A stretch of 64,000 nt of DNA from Rothia sp. SD9660Na. GTDB taxonomy: Bacteria; Actinomycetota; Actinomycetes; Actinomycetales; Micrococcaceae. The stretch is from contig NZ_CP125946.1 in assembly GCF_030064065.1 (NCBI RefSeq), positions 1,364,001 through 1,428,000 on the forward strand, read 5' to 3'. A model generated the notes under the pieces. The model worked only from the letters and a program-made list of their open reading frames with translations. It ran no database searches and had not been told where the DNA came from. Each line of letters begins with the position of its first letter. The first letter of the stretch is position 1. This document shows positions 27,967 to 37,440 of the stretch, in pieces. Position numbers and translations under genes: made by a program.

Positions 27967-29156
27967 TAGTTTTCCTCCTCGTGCAGGTGTACGACGGTTT
28001 GCCCGTCCTTCCAGACGCCTGCAACCAGGGGCACGCCGGGGCGGTAGGCTAGGTGCAGGTGGTTGGGGGCGTCCAGGGCGAGGACGTCGGCGCGGGCTCC
28101 CACGGTGATGGCACCGATGTCGGTGCGCCCCAGGGCTGCCGCTCCCCCGGCTGTTGCTGCCCAAACAGCTTCGTCGGGGCTCATGTGCAGATCTCGCACG
28201 GCCAGGGCGATGCAGAAGGGGATGGAGGTGGTGAAGGAGGTACCGGGGTTGCAGTCAGCACCCAGGGCCACCGTTGCCCCGGCGTCTAGCAGGCGGCGGG
28301 CGTCGGGGTAGGCGCCCCGGGTTGAGAAATCTGCCCCGGGCAGCACGGTAGCCACCGTGGAGCTATTAGCCAGGGCGTCGACGTCCGCGTCCGTCAGGTA
28401 AACCACGTGATCCACGCTGGCAGCGCCCAATTCAACGGCCAGCTGCACACCGGCCCCGTAGGTCAACTGGTTCCCGTGCACGCGCGCCTTCAAACCGGCA
28501 GCCATACCGGCCTGCAAAACAGCCCGCGATTCGTCCTCGCTAAAAGCCCCGCGTTCGCAGAACACGTCAATCCATGAGGCGTAGGGGGCGCACTCGGGAA
28601 TCATGGTGTCAACCACCATCTGCACGTACTCATCGTGCTTATCCCGGTACTCCGGCGGAGCCACGTGGGCAGCTAGCAGGGTCACCTCTTCGGTACAGGA
28701 AGCGGCAACCTGCACCGACTTCAACTCAGACTCAGCCGACTGGCCGTAGCCGGTCTTCACCTCAATCGTGGTCGCCCCGGCCCGGGCGTACTCCTGCATA
28801 AGCAAGCGGGTATTGAGTTCCAACTCAGCTGCACTCGCTGCCCGGGTGGCCTCGATGGTGGTGCGGATGCCACCGGCCTCGTAGGGTTTGCCCTCCATGC
28901 GGGCAGCAAACTCGTGGGAGCGGTCACCGGCAAAAACCAGGTGGGAGTGGGATTCCACAAAGCCCGGCAGCACAGCTCGCCCGCCCAGATCAACGCAGCG
29001 GTCGGACGCCGGTGCCTGGCTGGTAGAGCCAACCCAGGCAATCCGGCCCTGCTCCACCACAAAGGCGGCGTTCTCAAGCACACCCAGGGGCCCGCGGTCC
29101 AGAGTGGGGTCGTTAGTAACCAGGGACCCGATATTGGTAAAGAGACGGCTGGTCAT
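27966..29156 (-). CDS. hutI: Imidazolonepropionase
   Basis: A 396-residue amidohydrolase that opens the imidazolone ring. Metal-binding histidines are in ESHSHLVFAGDRSHE, with further ligands in KARVHGNQL and GADCNPGTS. Its stop shares a base with the hutG start, and its start is 2 bases after the hutU stop, so hutU-I-G form one tightly coupled unit. Confidence 0.95.
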   Translation of the reverse strand: MTSRLFTNIGSLVTNDPTLDRGPLGVLENAAFVVEQGRIAWVGSTSQAPASDRCVDLGGRAVLPGFVESHSHLVFAGDRSHEFAARMEGKPYEAGGIRTTIEATRAASAAELELNTRLLMQEYARAGATTIEVKTGYGQSAESELKSVQVAASCTEEVTLLAAHVAPPEYRDKHDEYVQMVVDTMIPECAPYASWIDVFCERGAFSEDESRAVLQAGMAAGLKARVHGNQLTYGAGVQLAVELGAASVDHVVYLTDADVDALANSSTVATVLPGADFSTRGAYPDARRLLDAGATVALGADCNPGTSFTTSIPFCIALAVRDLHMSPDEAVWAATAGGAAALGRTDIGAITVGARADVLALDAPNHLHLAYRPGVPLVAGVWKDGQTVVHLHEEEN

Positions 29157-29158
29157 GG

Positions 29159-30823
29159 CTAGCGGTTTTCCTGCATGGGAATACGGACCCCGCGCTCAGC
29201 GGCAACCTGCTGGGCGTACTCGTAGCCGGCGTCCGCATGGCGAATCACGCCCATGCCGGGGTCGTTGGTCAGCACCCGCTCCAGCTTGGCAGCTGCCAGC
29301 TCAGAACCGTCGGCAATGCAGACCTGGCCCGCATGGATAGAGCGGCCCATACCTACGCCGCCACCGTGGTGAATGGAGACCCAGGAAGCACCCGATGAGG
29401 TGTTGACCAGGGCGTTGAGCAGGGGCCAGTCGGCAACGGCGTCGGTGCCGTCCTTCATGCCCTCGGTTTCGCGGTAGGGGGAGGCTACCGAACCTGAATC
29501 CAGGTGGTCACGGCCAATGGCGATGGGGGCAGAGAGCTCACCGCTAGCTACCATCTCGTTGAACTTGAGACCTGCCCTGTGGCGCTCGCCGTAGCCCAGC
29601 CAGCAGATACGGGCGGGCAGACCCTCGTAGGCGACCTTTTCACCGGCCATGGTGATCCAGCGCTTGAGGTGCTCGTTCTCGGGGAAGAGTTCAAGAATGG
29701 CCTGGTCGGTCTTCTTGATGTCCTCGGGGTCGCCGGAGAGGGCGCACCAGCGGAAGGGGCCCAGGCCCTCTTCGAAGAGGGGGCGGATGTAGGCGGGCAC
29801 AAAGCCGGGGAAGTCGAAGGCTCGCTGGTAGCCGGCCTTGCGGGCCTCGTCGCGAATCGAGTTGCCGTAGTCGAAGACCTCGGCACCGGCGTCCATAAAG
29901 CCAACCATTGCCTCAACGTGGGCTGCCATAGCCTCACGGGAACGCTTGGTGAAGAGCTCGGGGTCGCGGGCGGCTTCTGCCTTCCAGTCCTCAAAGGTAA
30001 CCTCGGTGGGCAGGTAGCTGAGCGGGTCATGGGCGCTGGTCTGGTCGGTGACGATGTCGATGGGAGCCTTGCGGCGCAGCAGCTCGGGGAAAATCTCGGC
30101 AGCGTTGCCGACGACGCCGATGGACAGGGGCTTTTTAGCGTCGCGGGCCTCGATGGCCAGCTCTAGGGCGTGGTCGAGATCGCGGGCCTTGATGTCTAGG
30201 TACTTGTGGTCGATGCGGCGGTCAACGCGGGACTCATCAACGTCCACACAGATTGCTACGCCCTCGTTCATGGTCACTGCCAGGGGCTGGGCCCCGCCCA
30301 TGCCGCCCAGGCCTGCGGTGAGGGTAATGGTACCTGCCAGGGTGCCATTAAATCGCTTGCGGGCTACTGCACCGAAGGTCTCGTAGGTGCCCTGCAGAAT
30401 GCCCTGGGTGCCGATGTAGATCCAGGAGCCAGCGGTCATCTGGCCGTACATCATCAGACCTTCGGCTTCGAGCTTGCGGAAGTGCTCCCAGTTGGCCCAG
30501 TCCCCCACCAGGTTGGAGTTGGCCAGCAGCACACGCGGGGCCCACTCATTGGTGCGGAAGACGCCCACGGGCTTGCCGGACTGTACCAGCATGGTCTCGT
30601 CATTTTTAAGGGTCTTGAGGGTGGCGATAATGGCGTCGAAGGCCTCCCAGGAGCGGGCTGCGCGGCCGGTGCCGCCGTAGACCACCAGGTTATCGGGGTG
30701 CTCGGCTACCTCGGGGTCGAGGTTGTTCATGAGCATGCGCAGGGCGCCTTCCTGCTGCCAGCCAAGGGTGTTGAGTTCGGAGCCGCGAGGGGCGCGGACG
30801 GGGCGGGGGCCGCTGGTGGTCAT
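29159..30823 (-). CDS. hutU: Urocanate hydratase
   Basis: A 554-residue NAD-dependent urocanase. It shows [44 protein letters not shown] and the C-terminal [15 protein letters not shown] segment. ATG 30823 follows AAAGGAGTAGAC. It is the first gene of the hut operon, directly behind a promoter with a HutC-type operator. Confidence 0.96.
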   Translation of the reverse strand: MTTSGPRPVRAPRGSELNTLGWQQEGALRMLMNNLDPEVAEHPDNLVVYGGTGRAARSWEAFDAIIATLKTLKNDETMLVQSGKPVGVFRTNEWAPRVLLANSNLVGDWANWEHFRKLEAEGLMMYGQMTAGSWIYIGTQGILQGTYETFGAVARKRFNGTLAGTITLTAGLGGMGGAQPLAVTMNEGVAICVDVDESRVDRRIDHKYLDIKARDLDHALELAIEARDAKKPLSIGVVGNAAEIFPELLRRKAPIDIVTDQTSAHDPLSYLPTEVTFEDWKAEAARDPELFTKRSREAMAAHVEAMVGFMDAGAEVFDYGNSIRDEARKAGYQRAFDFPGFVPAYIRPLFEEGLGPFRWCALSGDPEDIKKTDQAILELFPENEHLKRWITMAGEKVAYEGLPARICWLGYGERHRAGLKFNEMVASGELSAPIAIGRDHLDSGSVASPYRETEGMKDGTDAVADWPLLNALVNTSSGASWVSIHHGGGVGMGRSIHAGQVCIADGSELAAAKLERVLTNDPGMGVIRHADAGYEYAQQVAAERGVRIPMQENR

Positions 30824-30931
30824 GTCTACTCCTTTGTACATGATGGTCTGCTTTGCCCAGCTTCTGGTTCTTTACTTTTGCCTGACCGCGCCGGGGCGGT
30901 ACAGTGGAAAGATGAAGAGGGTCACACACCT

Positions 30932-30960
30932 ATCTTCTTGTATATACAACTGGTTGTCAA
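30932..30960 (-). promoter_or_regulatory. hutU promoter with HutC operator
   Basis: On the minus strand a perfect -35 TTGACA (30960-30955) is followed by 17 bases and GAAGAT (30937-30932). The whole spacer end is a 12-bp palindrome TTGTATATACAA (30938-30949), the GTATATAC core being typical of HutC/GntR sites. A repressor bound there would block RNA polymerase directly. The same site lies 22 bases before the divergent hutC start, so autoregulation is likely. Confidence 0.75.
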
Positions 30961-30970
30961 TGGAGTAGGC

Positions 30971-31717
30971 GTGGAAAAAATTACCGACTTGTCCCAGCAG
31001 TTCGCTGACCACAAGGCCGCAAAAACCCCCGCCTACCAGCTGCTCAAAACCATCATCACCGAGCAGATCAACAGCGGCCACTGGGCAGCGGGCGAAACCA
31101 TCCCCTCAGAAAACGAGCTCGCTAACGCCCTGGGTCTCTCCCGCATGACGGTCAACCGAGCTATCCGCGAGATGACGCTTGAGGGCCTGCTCGTGCGGGC
31201 GCGTGGAGTGGGTACTTTCGTTGCCGAACATAAGAACTCATCTGCCCTCTTTGAGGTGCGCAATATTGCAGATGAGATTGCCGAACGGGGCCATACCCAC
31301 AGCAGTACAGTACTCACCCTCGAAGAGATACCGGCAGCCCAGGCCCAGCGCCGCCTAGCCCCCGAGCTGGGCGAAAGGGTCTTCCACAGCGTGCTGGTCC
31401 ACTACGACGACGGGCTGCCCATCCAGCGCGAAGAACGCTACGTCAACGCCGTAGCCATACCCGACTATCTAGAGCAGGACTTCACCAGCATTACCCCCAA
31501 CTTTTATCTGGGGCAGTGCTCCCCTATCACCCGGGGGACGCACACCGTTGAAGCGGTGCTGCCCACTAGCTCACAGGCGTCCGACCTGCAGATCAACCCC
31601 ACCGAGCCCTGCCTACGTCTACTGCGCAGCACCTGGTCAGGCGATGAGTTCATCAGCCAGGTGGTACTCCTGCACCCCGGTTCCCGCAGCCGCCTAGAGG
31701 GCTCCTTCGGCCTATAA
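30971..31717 (+). CDS. hutC: Histidine-utilisation repressor (GntR/HutC family)
   Basis: A 248-residue GntR-family regulator. The N-terminal winged helix (about 20-85) includes IPSENELANALGLSRMTVNRAIREM and GLLVRARGVGTFVA; the C-terminal UTRA ligand domain includes VHYDDGLPIQREERYVN and HTVEAVLPT. HutC proteins sense urocanate. I start at GTG 30971 because GGAG lies 5 bases upstream; the frame stays open further upstream, but only as antisense of hutU. It is divergent from the hut operon and shares its operator. Confidence 0.9.
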   Translation: MEKITDLSQQFADHKAAKTPAYQLLKTIITEQINSGHWAAGETIPSENELANALGLSRMTVNRAIREMTLEGLLVRARGVGTFVAEHKNSSALFEVRNIADEIAERGHTHSSTVLTLEEIPAAQAQRRLAPELGERVFHSVLVHYDDGLPIQREERYVNAVAIPDYLEQDFTSITPNFYLGQCSPITRGTHTVEAVLPTSSQASDLQINPTEPCLRLLRSTWSGDEFISQVVLLHPGSRSRLEGSFGL

Positions 31718-31734
31718 CCCCCTCTAGATACAGC

Positions 31735-31772
31735 AAAGCCGCAGCCCGCTATCGCAGCGGGTCTGCGGCTTT
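31735..31772. terminator. Terminator between hutC and the trp-associated gene
   Basis: AAAGCCGCAGCCCGCT (from 31735) pairs with AGCGGGTCTGCGGCTTT (to 31772) with a single bulge. It is located between convergent stops and usable on both strands. Confidence 0.85.
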
Positions 31773-31788
31773 AGACGTCCTACCCCTC

Positions 31789-32412
31789 TTACAGGGTGGG
31801 GTCCTTACCCTCGCTCAGGGAGTCCCAGGCGTCGATTTCGTCCGTTTCTTCGGCAGAAGCCACGCGGGCTGCCCGGGCAGCTGACCGATCGTACTTGCGC
31901 CCGGTCTTCCAGCGGGAGGTAGCAACAAAGGCCCATACACCGGCAAGGGCAACCAGCACACCGCACACGGTCGCCAGCAGGGGCATGGCGGTCACAGCGT
32001 AGGAGTTAGCCGGGGCGTTGGTGCCGGTCATCGCGCTGACCTGGGCCATAGACGCAGCCTGTGGGTCGGCGTTCACACCAAATGCAGCTACTGCCAGACC
32101 TAGCCCTACACCCACCAGCAAGAGGGCCAGCACCTTCCGGAGCTTAGGACCGGCAATCCGCAGGGCAACGGAGGCCACCAGGGCAACCAGGGCCAGGGCA
32201 GAGACGGTAGGGCCGGCGTCCGCCCCCGAAATGTCCAGGGTGGAGGTCGAAACGACCGTGCTGACCTCGGCGCGAATCCAGGTCGGCAAAGTGGTGAGGA
32301 AGGCGGCGGCAGAAACCGCCATGGCCCCCAGCATCACACGGGCAGGCTTAGCCCAGCCCGGCACCCGGCGCGCGGTAGCAACCTCAGCAGGCTGGGCCTG
32401 TGACTCGCTCAT
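31789..32412 (-). CDS. Trp biosynthesis-associated membrane protein (TIGR02234-like)
   Basis: A 207-residue protein with four membrane helices (about 27-47, 72-88, 96-112, 143-167) and a charged tail (SAARAARVASAEETDEIDAWD). Position immediately after trpE, with its ATG abutting the trpE stop (TAAATG), and length match the actinobacterial family always found in trp clusters. Function is unknown. Confidence 0.8.
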   Translation of the reverse strand: MSESQAQPAEVATARRVPGWAKPARVMLGAMAVSAAAFLTTLPTWIRAEVSTVVSTSTLDISGADAGPTVSALALVALVASVALRIAGPKLRKVLALLLVGVGLGLAVAAFGVNADPQAASMAQVSAMTGTNAPANSYAVTAMPLLATVCGVLVALAGVWAFVATSRWKTGRKYDRSAARAARVASAEETDEIDAWDSLSEGKDPTL

Positions 32413-33981
32413 TTAGTCAATCACCTCGGTCGACAGGGGCGCCAGACCCGACGCGGTAAGCACCGCACGCAGGGGCGCTGCTGCCTTATTTACGGTTTCC
32501 TGGGCTTCAGAAGCGGGCACCGAGTCCATGACGATACCGGCACCAGCCTGCACGTAGGCGCGTCCGCTCTTGAGCACCGCGGTGCGGATGGCAATAGCCA
32601 TGTCCATGTTGCCCGCAAAGTCGAAGTAGCCGCAGACCCCGCCGTAAACACCGCGAGCGCTCACCTCGTACTCGTCGAGCAGCTGCATGGCGCGGGGCTT
32701 GGGCGCGCCCGAGAGGGTGCCTGCGGGGAAGGCTACGCGCAGTACGTCGTAGGCGTTCATGCCCTCGGCCAGCTGGGCCTGCACCTCGGAGGAGATGTGC
32801 ATGATGTGGCTGAATCGCTCGATTTCCATGAACTGGGTGACGTTGACGGAACCGGGTACCGCGACGCGGGAGAGGTCGTTGCGGGCCAGGTCAATGAGCA
32901 TGAGGTGCTCGGAGCGTTCTTTTTCGTCGGCAAGCAGCTCTTCGGCCAGAGCCAGATCTTCTTCGCGGGTGGCGCCGCGCGGACGGGACCCCGCGATGGG
33001 GTGGGTGGTGGCGGTGCCGTTTTTGAGGGTGACCAGGGCTTCGGGGGAAGAACCGACAATCTGGAAGGGCTCGCCGTCTTCGGTGGATTCGAAGTTGAAG
33101 AGATACATGTAGGGCGAGGGGTTGGACTGGCGTAGCACCCGGTAGACGTCCAGGGCACTGGCGCGGTTTTCTGCCTCGAAACGGCGGGAGATCACGATCT
33201 GGAAGACGTCGCCGTCGATGATGTTTTTCTTGGACTTTTCAATGGCGTCCAAGAAACCCTGCTCCGCCCAGGTGTGCTTGACCTGGGCGACCTGCGCCTC
33301 GACGTCCGCTGTGCCGGTGAGGGTTGAGACCGACTCGGGGGCGGGCTGGGCGAGTTTGTCCATCATGGCGTAGACGCGGGAGAGCGCATCAGCGTAGGCG
33401 GCGTCGATGTTGTCGTCGGTGCCGTTGAAGTTGATGGCGTTGGCAATCAGGGTGACGGTGCCGTCGGAGTTATCGTGCACTGCCATGTCTGAGACGATGT
33501 TCAGGGCGAACTCGGGCAGGTTGACGTCGTCCGCCGGGCCGCCGGGTAGTTTCTCCCAGTGGCGCACGACGTCCCAGCCCATGTAGCCGACCAGGCCGCT
33601 GGTGAGCGGGGGTAGGTTATCGAGGGGCTCGGTGTGCAGCATCTCCAGGGTCTGGCGGATTGCTTCGACGGGGTCGCCCTCGACGGGAGCACCGGCAGGG
33701 GTCAGGCCCTGCCAGACAATCTGCCCGTTCTTGGTGGTGAGGGTTGAGCGGCTTGAGGCACCGATAAAGGAGTAGCGGGACCACTGCTTCTGCTCGTTGG
33801 CTGACTCCAGCAGGAAGGTGCCGGGGGCGGGTGCGCCGTCGGCGGCAACCAGGGCACGGTAGATACCGATGGGGGTCATGGCGTCTGCGAGAACTTTGAC
33901 GCGCACGGGAATAACGCGGCGGCTGGCAGCTAGTTCACGGAACTCTTCTAGGGTCGGTTCTACGATTCCCAAGTCGTGCAT
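32413..33981 (-). CDS. trpE: Anthranilate synthase component I
   Basis: A 522-residue chorismate-utilising enzyme that forms anthranilate with a glutamine amidotransferase partner (TrpG, not in the window). The N-terminal half has LESANEQKQWSRYSFIG, which includes the usual tryptophan-binding ESA region, suggesting feedback inhibition. The catalytic half has HPIAGSRPRGATREED, LIDLARNDLSRVA and FPAGTLSGAPKPRAM. It starts 31 bases after hisI, so hisI-trpE are probably co-transcribed. Confidence 0.96.
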   Translation of the reverse strand: MHDLGIVEPTLEEFRELAASRRVIPVRVKVLADAMTPIGIYRALVAADGAPAPGTFLLESANEQKQWSRYSFIGASSRSTLTTKNGQIVWQGLTPAGAPVEGDPVEAIRQTLEMLHTEPLDNLPPLTSGLVGYMGWDVVRHWEKLPGGPADDVNLPEFALNIVSDMAVHDNSDGTVTLIANAINFNGTDDNIDAAYADALSRVYAMMDKLAQPAPESVSTLTGTADVEAQVAQVKHTWAEQGFLDAIEKSKKNIIDGDVFQIVISRRFEAENRASALDVYRVLRQSNPSPYMYLFNFESTEDGEPFQIVGSSPEALVTLKNGTATTHPIAGSRPRGATREEDLALAEELLADEKERSEHLMLIDLARNDLSRVAVPGSVNVTQFMEIERFSHIMHISSEVQAQLAEGMNAYDVLRVAFPAGTLSGAPKPRAMQLLDEYEVSARGVYGGVCGYFDFAGNMDMAIAIRTAVLKSGRAYVQAGAGIVMDSVPASEAQETVNKAAAPLRAVLTASGLAPLSTEVID

Positions 33982-34012
33982 GGTGTCCTCTGGTTGTGGT
34001 GTGTCTGGGGTG

Positions 34013-34408
34013 CTATTCGGGGCGGACGCCGGTGGCAGCTGGCAGGGCGCCCCCGGCGTGGAAGCAGGTGGTGGTGCCGGTGTGGCAGGCTGCCCCTACC
34101 TGGTCTGCCTCGATGAGCAGGGCGTCGCCGTCGCAGTCGATGCTGACGCTTTTGACATACTGGTAGTGGCCGCTGGTGTCGCCCTTTCGCCAGTATTCCT
34201 GGCGGGAGCGGGACCAGAAGGTGACCCGCCCTTCGGTGAGGGTACGGCGTAGGGCTTCGTCGTTCATCCAGCCGAGCATGAGCACGTCGCGGGTGTCGTA
34301 CTGCTGGATGATGGCAGCGAATAGGCCGTGTTCATCGCGTTTGAGGCGGGCGGCGATATCGGCGGGCAGTGAAGCGCCCTCGGTGGCGCTGGGTGCTGGT
34401 GTACTCAC
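34013..34408 (-). CDS. hisI: Phosphoribosyl-AMP cyclohydrolase
   Basis: A 131-residue single-domain HisI for step three of histidine synthesis. It has [32 protein letters not shown], the Mg-site DCDGDALL, and zinc-binding cysteines in CHTGTTTCF. HisE is encoded separately at 52793. In related genomes hisF and hisI are neighbours; here 16 kb of accessory DNA separates them. Confidence 0.95.
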   Translation of the reverse strand: MSTPAPSATEGASLPADIAARLKRDEHGLFAAIIQQYDTRDVLMLGWMNDEALRRTLTEGRVTFWSRSRQEYWRKGDTSGHYQYVKSVSIDCDGDALLIEADQVGAACHTGTTTCFHAGGALPAATGVRPE

Positions 34409-34462
34409 CTTTCCATCCTAGCTGATGGCGCTAGCGGCTCTCGGGCGGCTCTCACCATCTGG

Positions 34463-35254
34463 CTACGGGCTGGTGCTGGTGCTTGTAGGGCTAGTGCCTG
34501 CGCTAGGTGGAGCAACCTGCCGGTAGGTTTCTGCGTGGTGAGCTACCTGGTTGGCGTAGACCACCGACCGGTTGTAGGCCAGCACTCCGCGCTGCCAGCC
34601 CTCGTCGGTGCTGGTGTCGCGCTGCCCCTGGCAGAGGTAGACGGCGGTGGTCAGAGCCGCGTCGTCGATCTGGTGAGGGTCGCGCTTGCCGTCGGCGTTG
34701 CCGTCCTGCCCGATGTAATCCCAGGTGGAGGGGATGAACTGGAGCGGCCCCACGGCGCGGTCCCACTGGGTGTCGTCATCGAGTTGCCCGCCGTCGGAGT
34801 CTTCAATCGCCATCACCCCTTCGGACCCGTCGAGGGCCGGGCCAAAAATCTTGGGGGTTACCTGGCCGTCCCCATCGGTGCTGGCACCCCGGTAGGTGCC
34901 GTGCAGGGTTTCCACCGCGCCGATGCCCGCGATGGTGTTCCAGCCCAACCTGCACTCCGGGTAGGTCTGCGCCACGCGCAAGGACGCCCCCGCATACGCC
35001 GCCAGCACCCGCCGGGGAATATCGGTCGTATCCGCTGTGGCATCGAGCCAGGCACTGTCGGCCAGCTCGGCGATAGGGGTCTGCTCTGTTACGCCCTGTT
35101 GCGCGGACGCCGGCAGCACCTGCTCAGGTGCGGCAGGCAGCCTGGTGGGAAGCTCCTCCCGTGAAGAACCCTGGAACGAGGATGAGCAACCGCTCACAGC
35201 TAGAACAGCCAGGGTAAGCAAGGGGGTCATGCGAGATTTGGTAGAAACTGTCAT
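34463..35254 (-). CDS. Lytic murein transglycosylase lipoprotein
   Basis: A 263-residue secreted protein. The signal peptide (MTPLLTLAVLAVSGC) carries a lipobox with the cysteine at 23, so Lgt should lipidate it. The catalytic domain shows the transglycosylase pattern AGIGAVETLHGTY with the likely catalytic glutamate, AVGPLQFIPSTW and LAYNRSVVYANQV. It would cleave peptidoglycan glycan strands outside the membrane. The tail is serine/threonine/proline-rich. An RpfA-like or MltB-like subtype cannot be fixed by eye. Confidence 0.82.
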   Translation of the reverse strand: MTVSTKSRMTPLLTLAVLAVSGCSSSFQGSSREELPTRLPAAPEQVLPASAQQGVTEQTPIAELADSAWLDATADTTDIPRRVLAAYAGASLRVAQTYPECRLGWNTIAGIGAVETLHGTYRGASTDGDGQVTPKIFGPALDGSEGVMAIEDSDGGQLDDDTQWDRAVGPLQFIPSTWDYIGQDGNADGKRDPHQIDDAALTTAVYLCQGQRDTSTDEGWQRGVLAYNRSVVYANQVAHHAETYRQVAPPSAGTSPTSTSTSP

Positions 35255-35408
35255 ACGACCTTTCAGGGGTTGGGTTCTGGTGAAAGCCTAGCGGCCGCGG
35301 GTCAAGGCGGGATGGGCGGACGCTGAATATTTCCTGCAAGCCGTAACCTGACTCAAGGGCAGCCTCGACTCGCCCTCCCGGGCCCGGCTTCGGGTTTAGA
35401 CTGGGTGT

Positions 35409-36047
35409 ATGACTTCTTCTGCCCTTGTTACCTCAGAACGCACCGCCCTGCTCGAGGCTCTTGCTGACGCGGGGCCGTCCGCCCCCACCCTCTGCGAGGG
35501 CTGGGAAACCCGCCATCTGGCAGCCCACCTGCTGCTGCGGGAGTCCAAGCCAATGCTGGCAGCTGGCGTGGTGGGCGGGCCGCTGGAAGCACGCACCGAG
35601 CGTCACACCAACCAGCTCGCCGATGAGCTGACCGGCCAGCGCCGCTACGAGAAGGCCCTGCGTGATTTTGAGGCGCAGCCGGGTTACCTACACATGCGCA
35701 GGCGCTTCCCGGGCCTGGACGAAGCAATGAACCTGGTCGAGTATTTTGTGCATACCGAGGACGTCCGCCGCGCCTTACTCGCTGACGGCGAGCAGCCTGC
35801 CCCGCGCGAGCTGGCTGAGGGTGTGCAGGAGAAGATGTGGAAGGTGCTGCGGGCGCGTGCTCGCCTGATGGCCGGGAAGAAGTACCCTCACGGGCTGGTG
35901 CTGGAAGCGCCGGGCTACTCCCCCGCTGTTCATACTGTGATTGCTCCGCCTACTGGCCAGGTTGCGACCGTGCTGACCGGCGATCCGGGCGAACTGGTGC
36001 TCTACCTGTTCGGGCGCGAGGCTGCGGCCCGGGTTGAGGTGAGCTAA
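35409..36047 (+). CDS. TIGR03085-type metal-binding protein (DinB/maleylpyruvate isomerase-like)
   Basis: A 212-residue helical protein. The N-terminal LCEGWETRHLAAHLLLRES holds the first histidine ligands of the mycothiol-dependent DinB-like fold, and YFVHTEDVRRA holds the third. The family occurs in mycothiol-making actinobacteria; the reaction is unknown, with thiol-dependent isomerase or transferase activity likely. Monocistronic. Confidence 0.75.
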   Translation: MTSSALVTSERTALLEALADAGPSAPTLCEGWETRHLAAHLLLRESKPMLAAGVVGGPLEARTERHTNQLADELTGQRRYEKALRDFEAQPGYLHMRRRFPGLDEAMNLVEYFVHTEDVRRALLADGEQPAPRELAEGVQEKMWKVLRARARLMAGKKYPHGLVLEAPGYSPAVHTVIAPPTGQVATVLTGDPGELVLYLFGREAAARVEVS

Positions 36048-36177
36048 GGGCCGGTTGTGGCACACGTGCGCTCCGACCTGCCCCACCCCAAGTAGGGACC
36101 AGAAAACTCCCAATAGTATGTGTGCACCACAAGGATTTCGGGAGGAACCTGGTCCCTAGTTGCTACATAGCCTCTGC

Positions 36178-36230
36178 TGCCAGGTAGCCCGGCAGCCAGC
36201 ACGGTACCTTCCCGGTCAGGAGCCCGGGTC
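36178..36230 (-). pseudogene. Decayed copy of the 3' end of the DUF2087-type gene
   Basis: About 53 bases repeat the 3' end of the gene at 37441 in the same orientation, encoding ATRAPDREGTVLAA. Relative to the intact gene, 32 bases are missing between two copies of CGGCAGCCA (37459 and 37491 in the original), which shifts the frame. The MFS gene lies exactly between this fragment and the intact gene, and its stop codon is at the fragment edge. Confidence 0.75.
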
Positions 36231-36231
36231 G

Positions 36232-37425
36232 CTAGCGACTCCATTTACGAATCTGCCGAAGAACTAAGAACAGCAATATTGCCCCTGTGGCTATAGCCCC
36301 ACAGCCAATCACCACCTGCTGAGGTTCGCCTAAGAGATACGGGGTTCCCAGCATCTTGCCTAATCCGGCTAGAAGTGTAAAGCTCACACTCACCATAGCC
36401 CATACCTGACCGGTATGTTCCTCAGGAACTTGCTCATAAACAGAAGAACGCACCCCCACGTTATGCACGGCATTACCTATCCCCCCGATCAAAAAGGCCA
36501 CAGCAATCACAGGTGCATAGGGAAGCATTCCTTCCACCACAATGGCCAGGGAAATAGCCAGACCGCCTAGTATCAAAGATTGATAGGTAGACAGTGAAAA
36601 CCAGCGCCGATTGGGTATAGCCGAACCAAGTAGAAGCCCCAATGACCAGAAGGCGGTTAAGGCAGCATAACCCGCTGGCCCTGGATTTTCTACCATGCCA
36701 GAGAAGGCTCCGGCGATAAAATCGCCACCCACCTGCTGGAGGTAGATAAGGCCAGAGAGGTCTTCTGCTGACGTTGCGATCACAACCAAGTACATCACCG
36801 GAAGGTACGCTAGAAGCCCTAAACTCTTACTCAAAGCCCCCAGCCCGAGGGCAGCGTCTTTGAAACTGAGTTTCTCAAGTTGAGGAGCCTCACCCTTCGG
36901 AGCCACCTTAAGTAACAGCAGTACTGCCGGGACTTGTAATGCGAAGGCAAACAGGAAGCAAGCGTGGGGTGCTACTGCGTAGAGCAAAGCCGCACCTGCC
37001 GGAGTGACCACACCCAGCACAGCTCCCATCCCCACAAGGAATGAACTTGCAGAAGTCTGCGTCATACCGGGAGTCTTAGGAAGAGCCTTGAAAATAGCAG
37101 TTCCACTGACCACCTCAGCAGCAGTTATACAGGCTAGGAGTACTAGCCAAAACCACGGAGTAGAAGTTAGATGTAACCCCAAGGTCAAAAAGGCACTCGT
37201 GCTAGTAGCGCCAATCCACAAAGTTCTTAGGTTGCTCCGGTCAACCCATGCTCCTAATGGTGCAGCGCAGACTGCGCCGGTGAGCATGCTGACCAAAGCT
37301 ACAGCTGTCATTCCCCAAGGGCTTGAGTCCTGGGCGAAGCGGAAAAGAAGCAGAAAATATATAGTTGCACTGGCAAAGGCATCGAGAAAGATCACCGTTT
37401 TCACGGTTGTTTTCAGCCCAAACAT
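36232..37425 (-). CDS. MFS transporter
   Basis: A 397-residue major-facilitator protein with about twelve hydrophobic helices. The loop after helix 2 has the motif GAWVDRSNLRTLWIG, a form of the MFS A-motif (G-x-x-x-D-R). It resembles small drug or metabolite efflux permeases. ATG 37425 follows GTGAGGGATCC. The gene has lower GC and more A/T-ended codons than its neighbours, and it lies between two copies of the DUF2087 gene's 3' end, so recent acquisition is likely. Substrate unknown. Confidence 0.82.
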   Translation of the reverse strand: MFGLKTTVKTVIFLDAFASATIYFLLLFRFAQDSSPWGMTAVALVSMLTGAVCAAPLGAWVDRSNLRTLWIGATSTSAFLTLGLHLTSTPWFWLVLLACITAAEVVSGTAIFKALPKTPGMTQTSASSFLVGMGAVLGVVTPAGAALLYAVAPHACFLFAFALQVPAVLLLLKVAPKGEAPQLEKLSFKDAALGLGALSKSLGLLAYLPVMYLVVIATSAEDLSGLIYLQQVGGDFIAGAFSGMVENPGPAGYAALTAFWSLGLLLGSAIPNRRWFSLSTYQSLILGGLAISLAIVVEGMLPYAPVIAVAFLIGGIGNAVHNVGVRSSVYEQVPEEHTGQVWAMVSVSFTLLAGLGKMLGTPYLLGEPQQVVIGCGAIATGAILLFLVLRQIRKWSR

Positions 37426-37440
37426 GGATCCCTCACCTAC

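Noticed and set aside
30206..30970. N-terminal extension of the hutC frame by about 255 codons
   Set aside because: This part is antisense to hutU and does not resemble any protein; a good GTG with ribosome site at 30971 gives the normal HutC length.
36044..36244. A 66-codon minus-strand ORF
   Set aside because: It only joins the decayed DUF2087-gene fragment to antisense sequence; treated as a pseudogene fragment.
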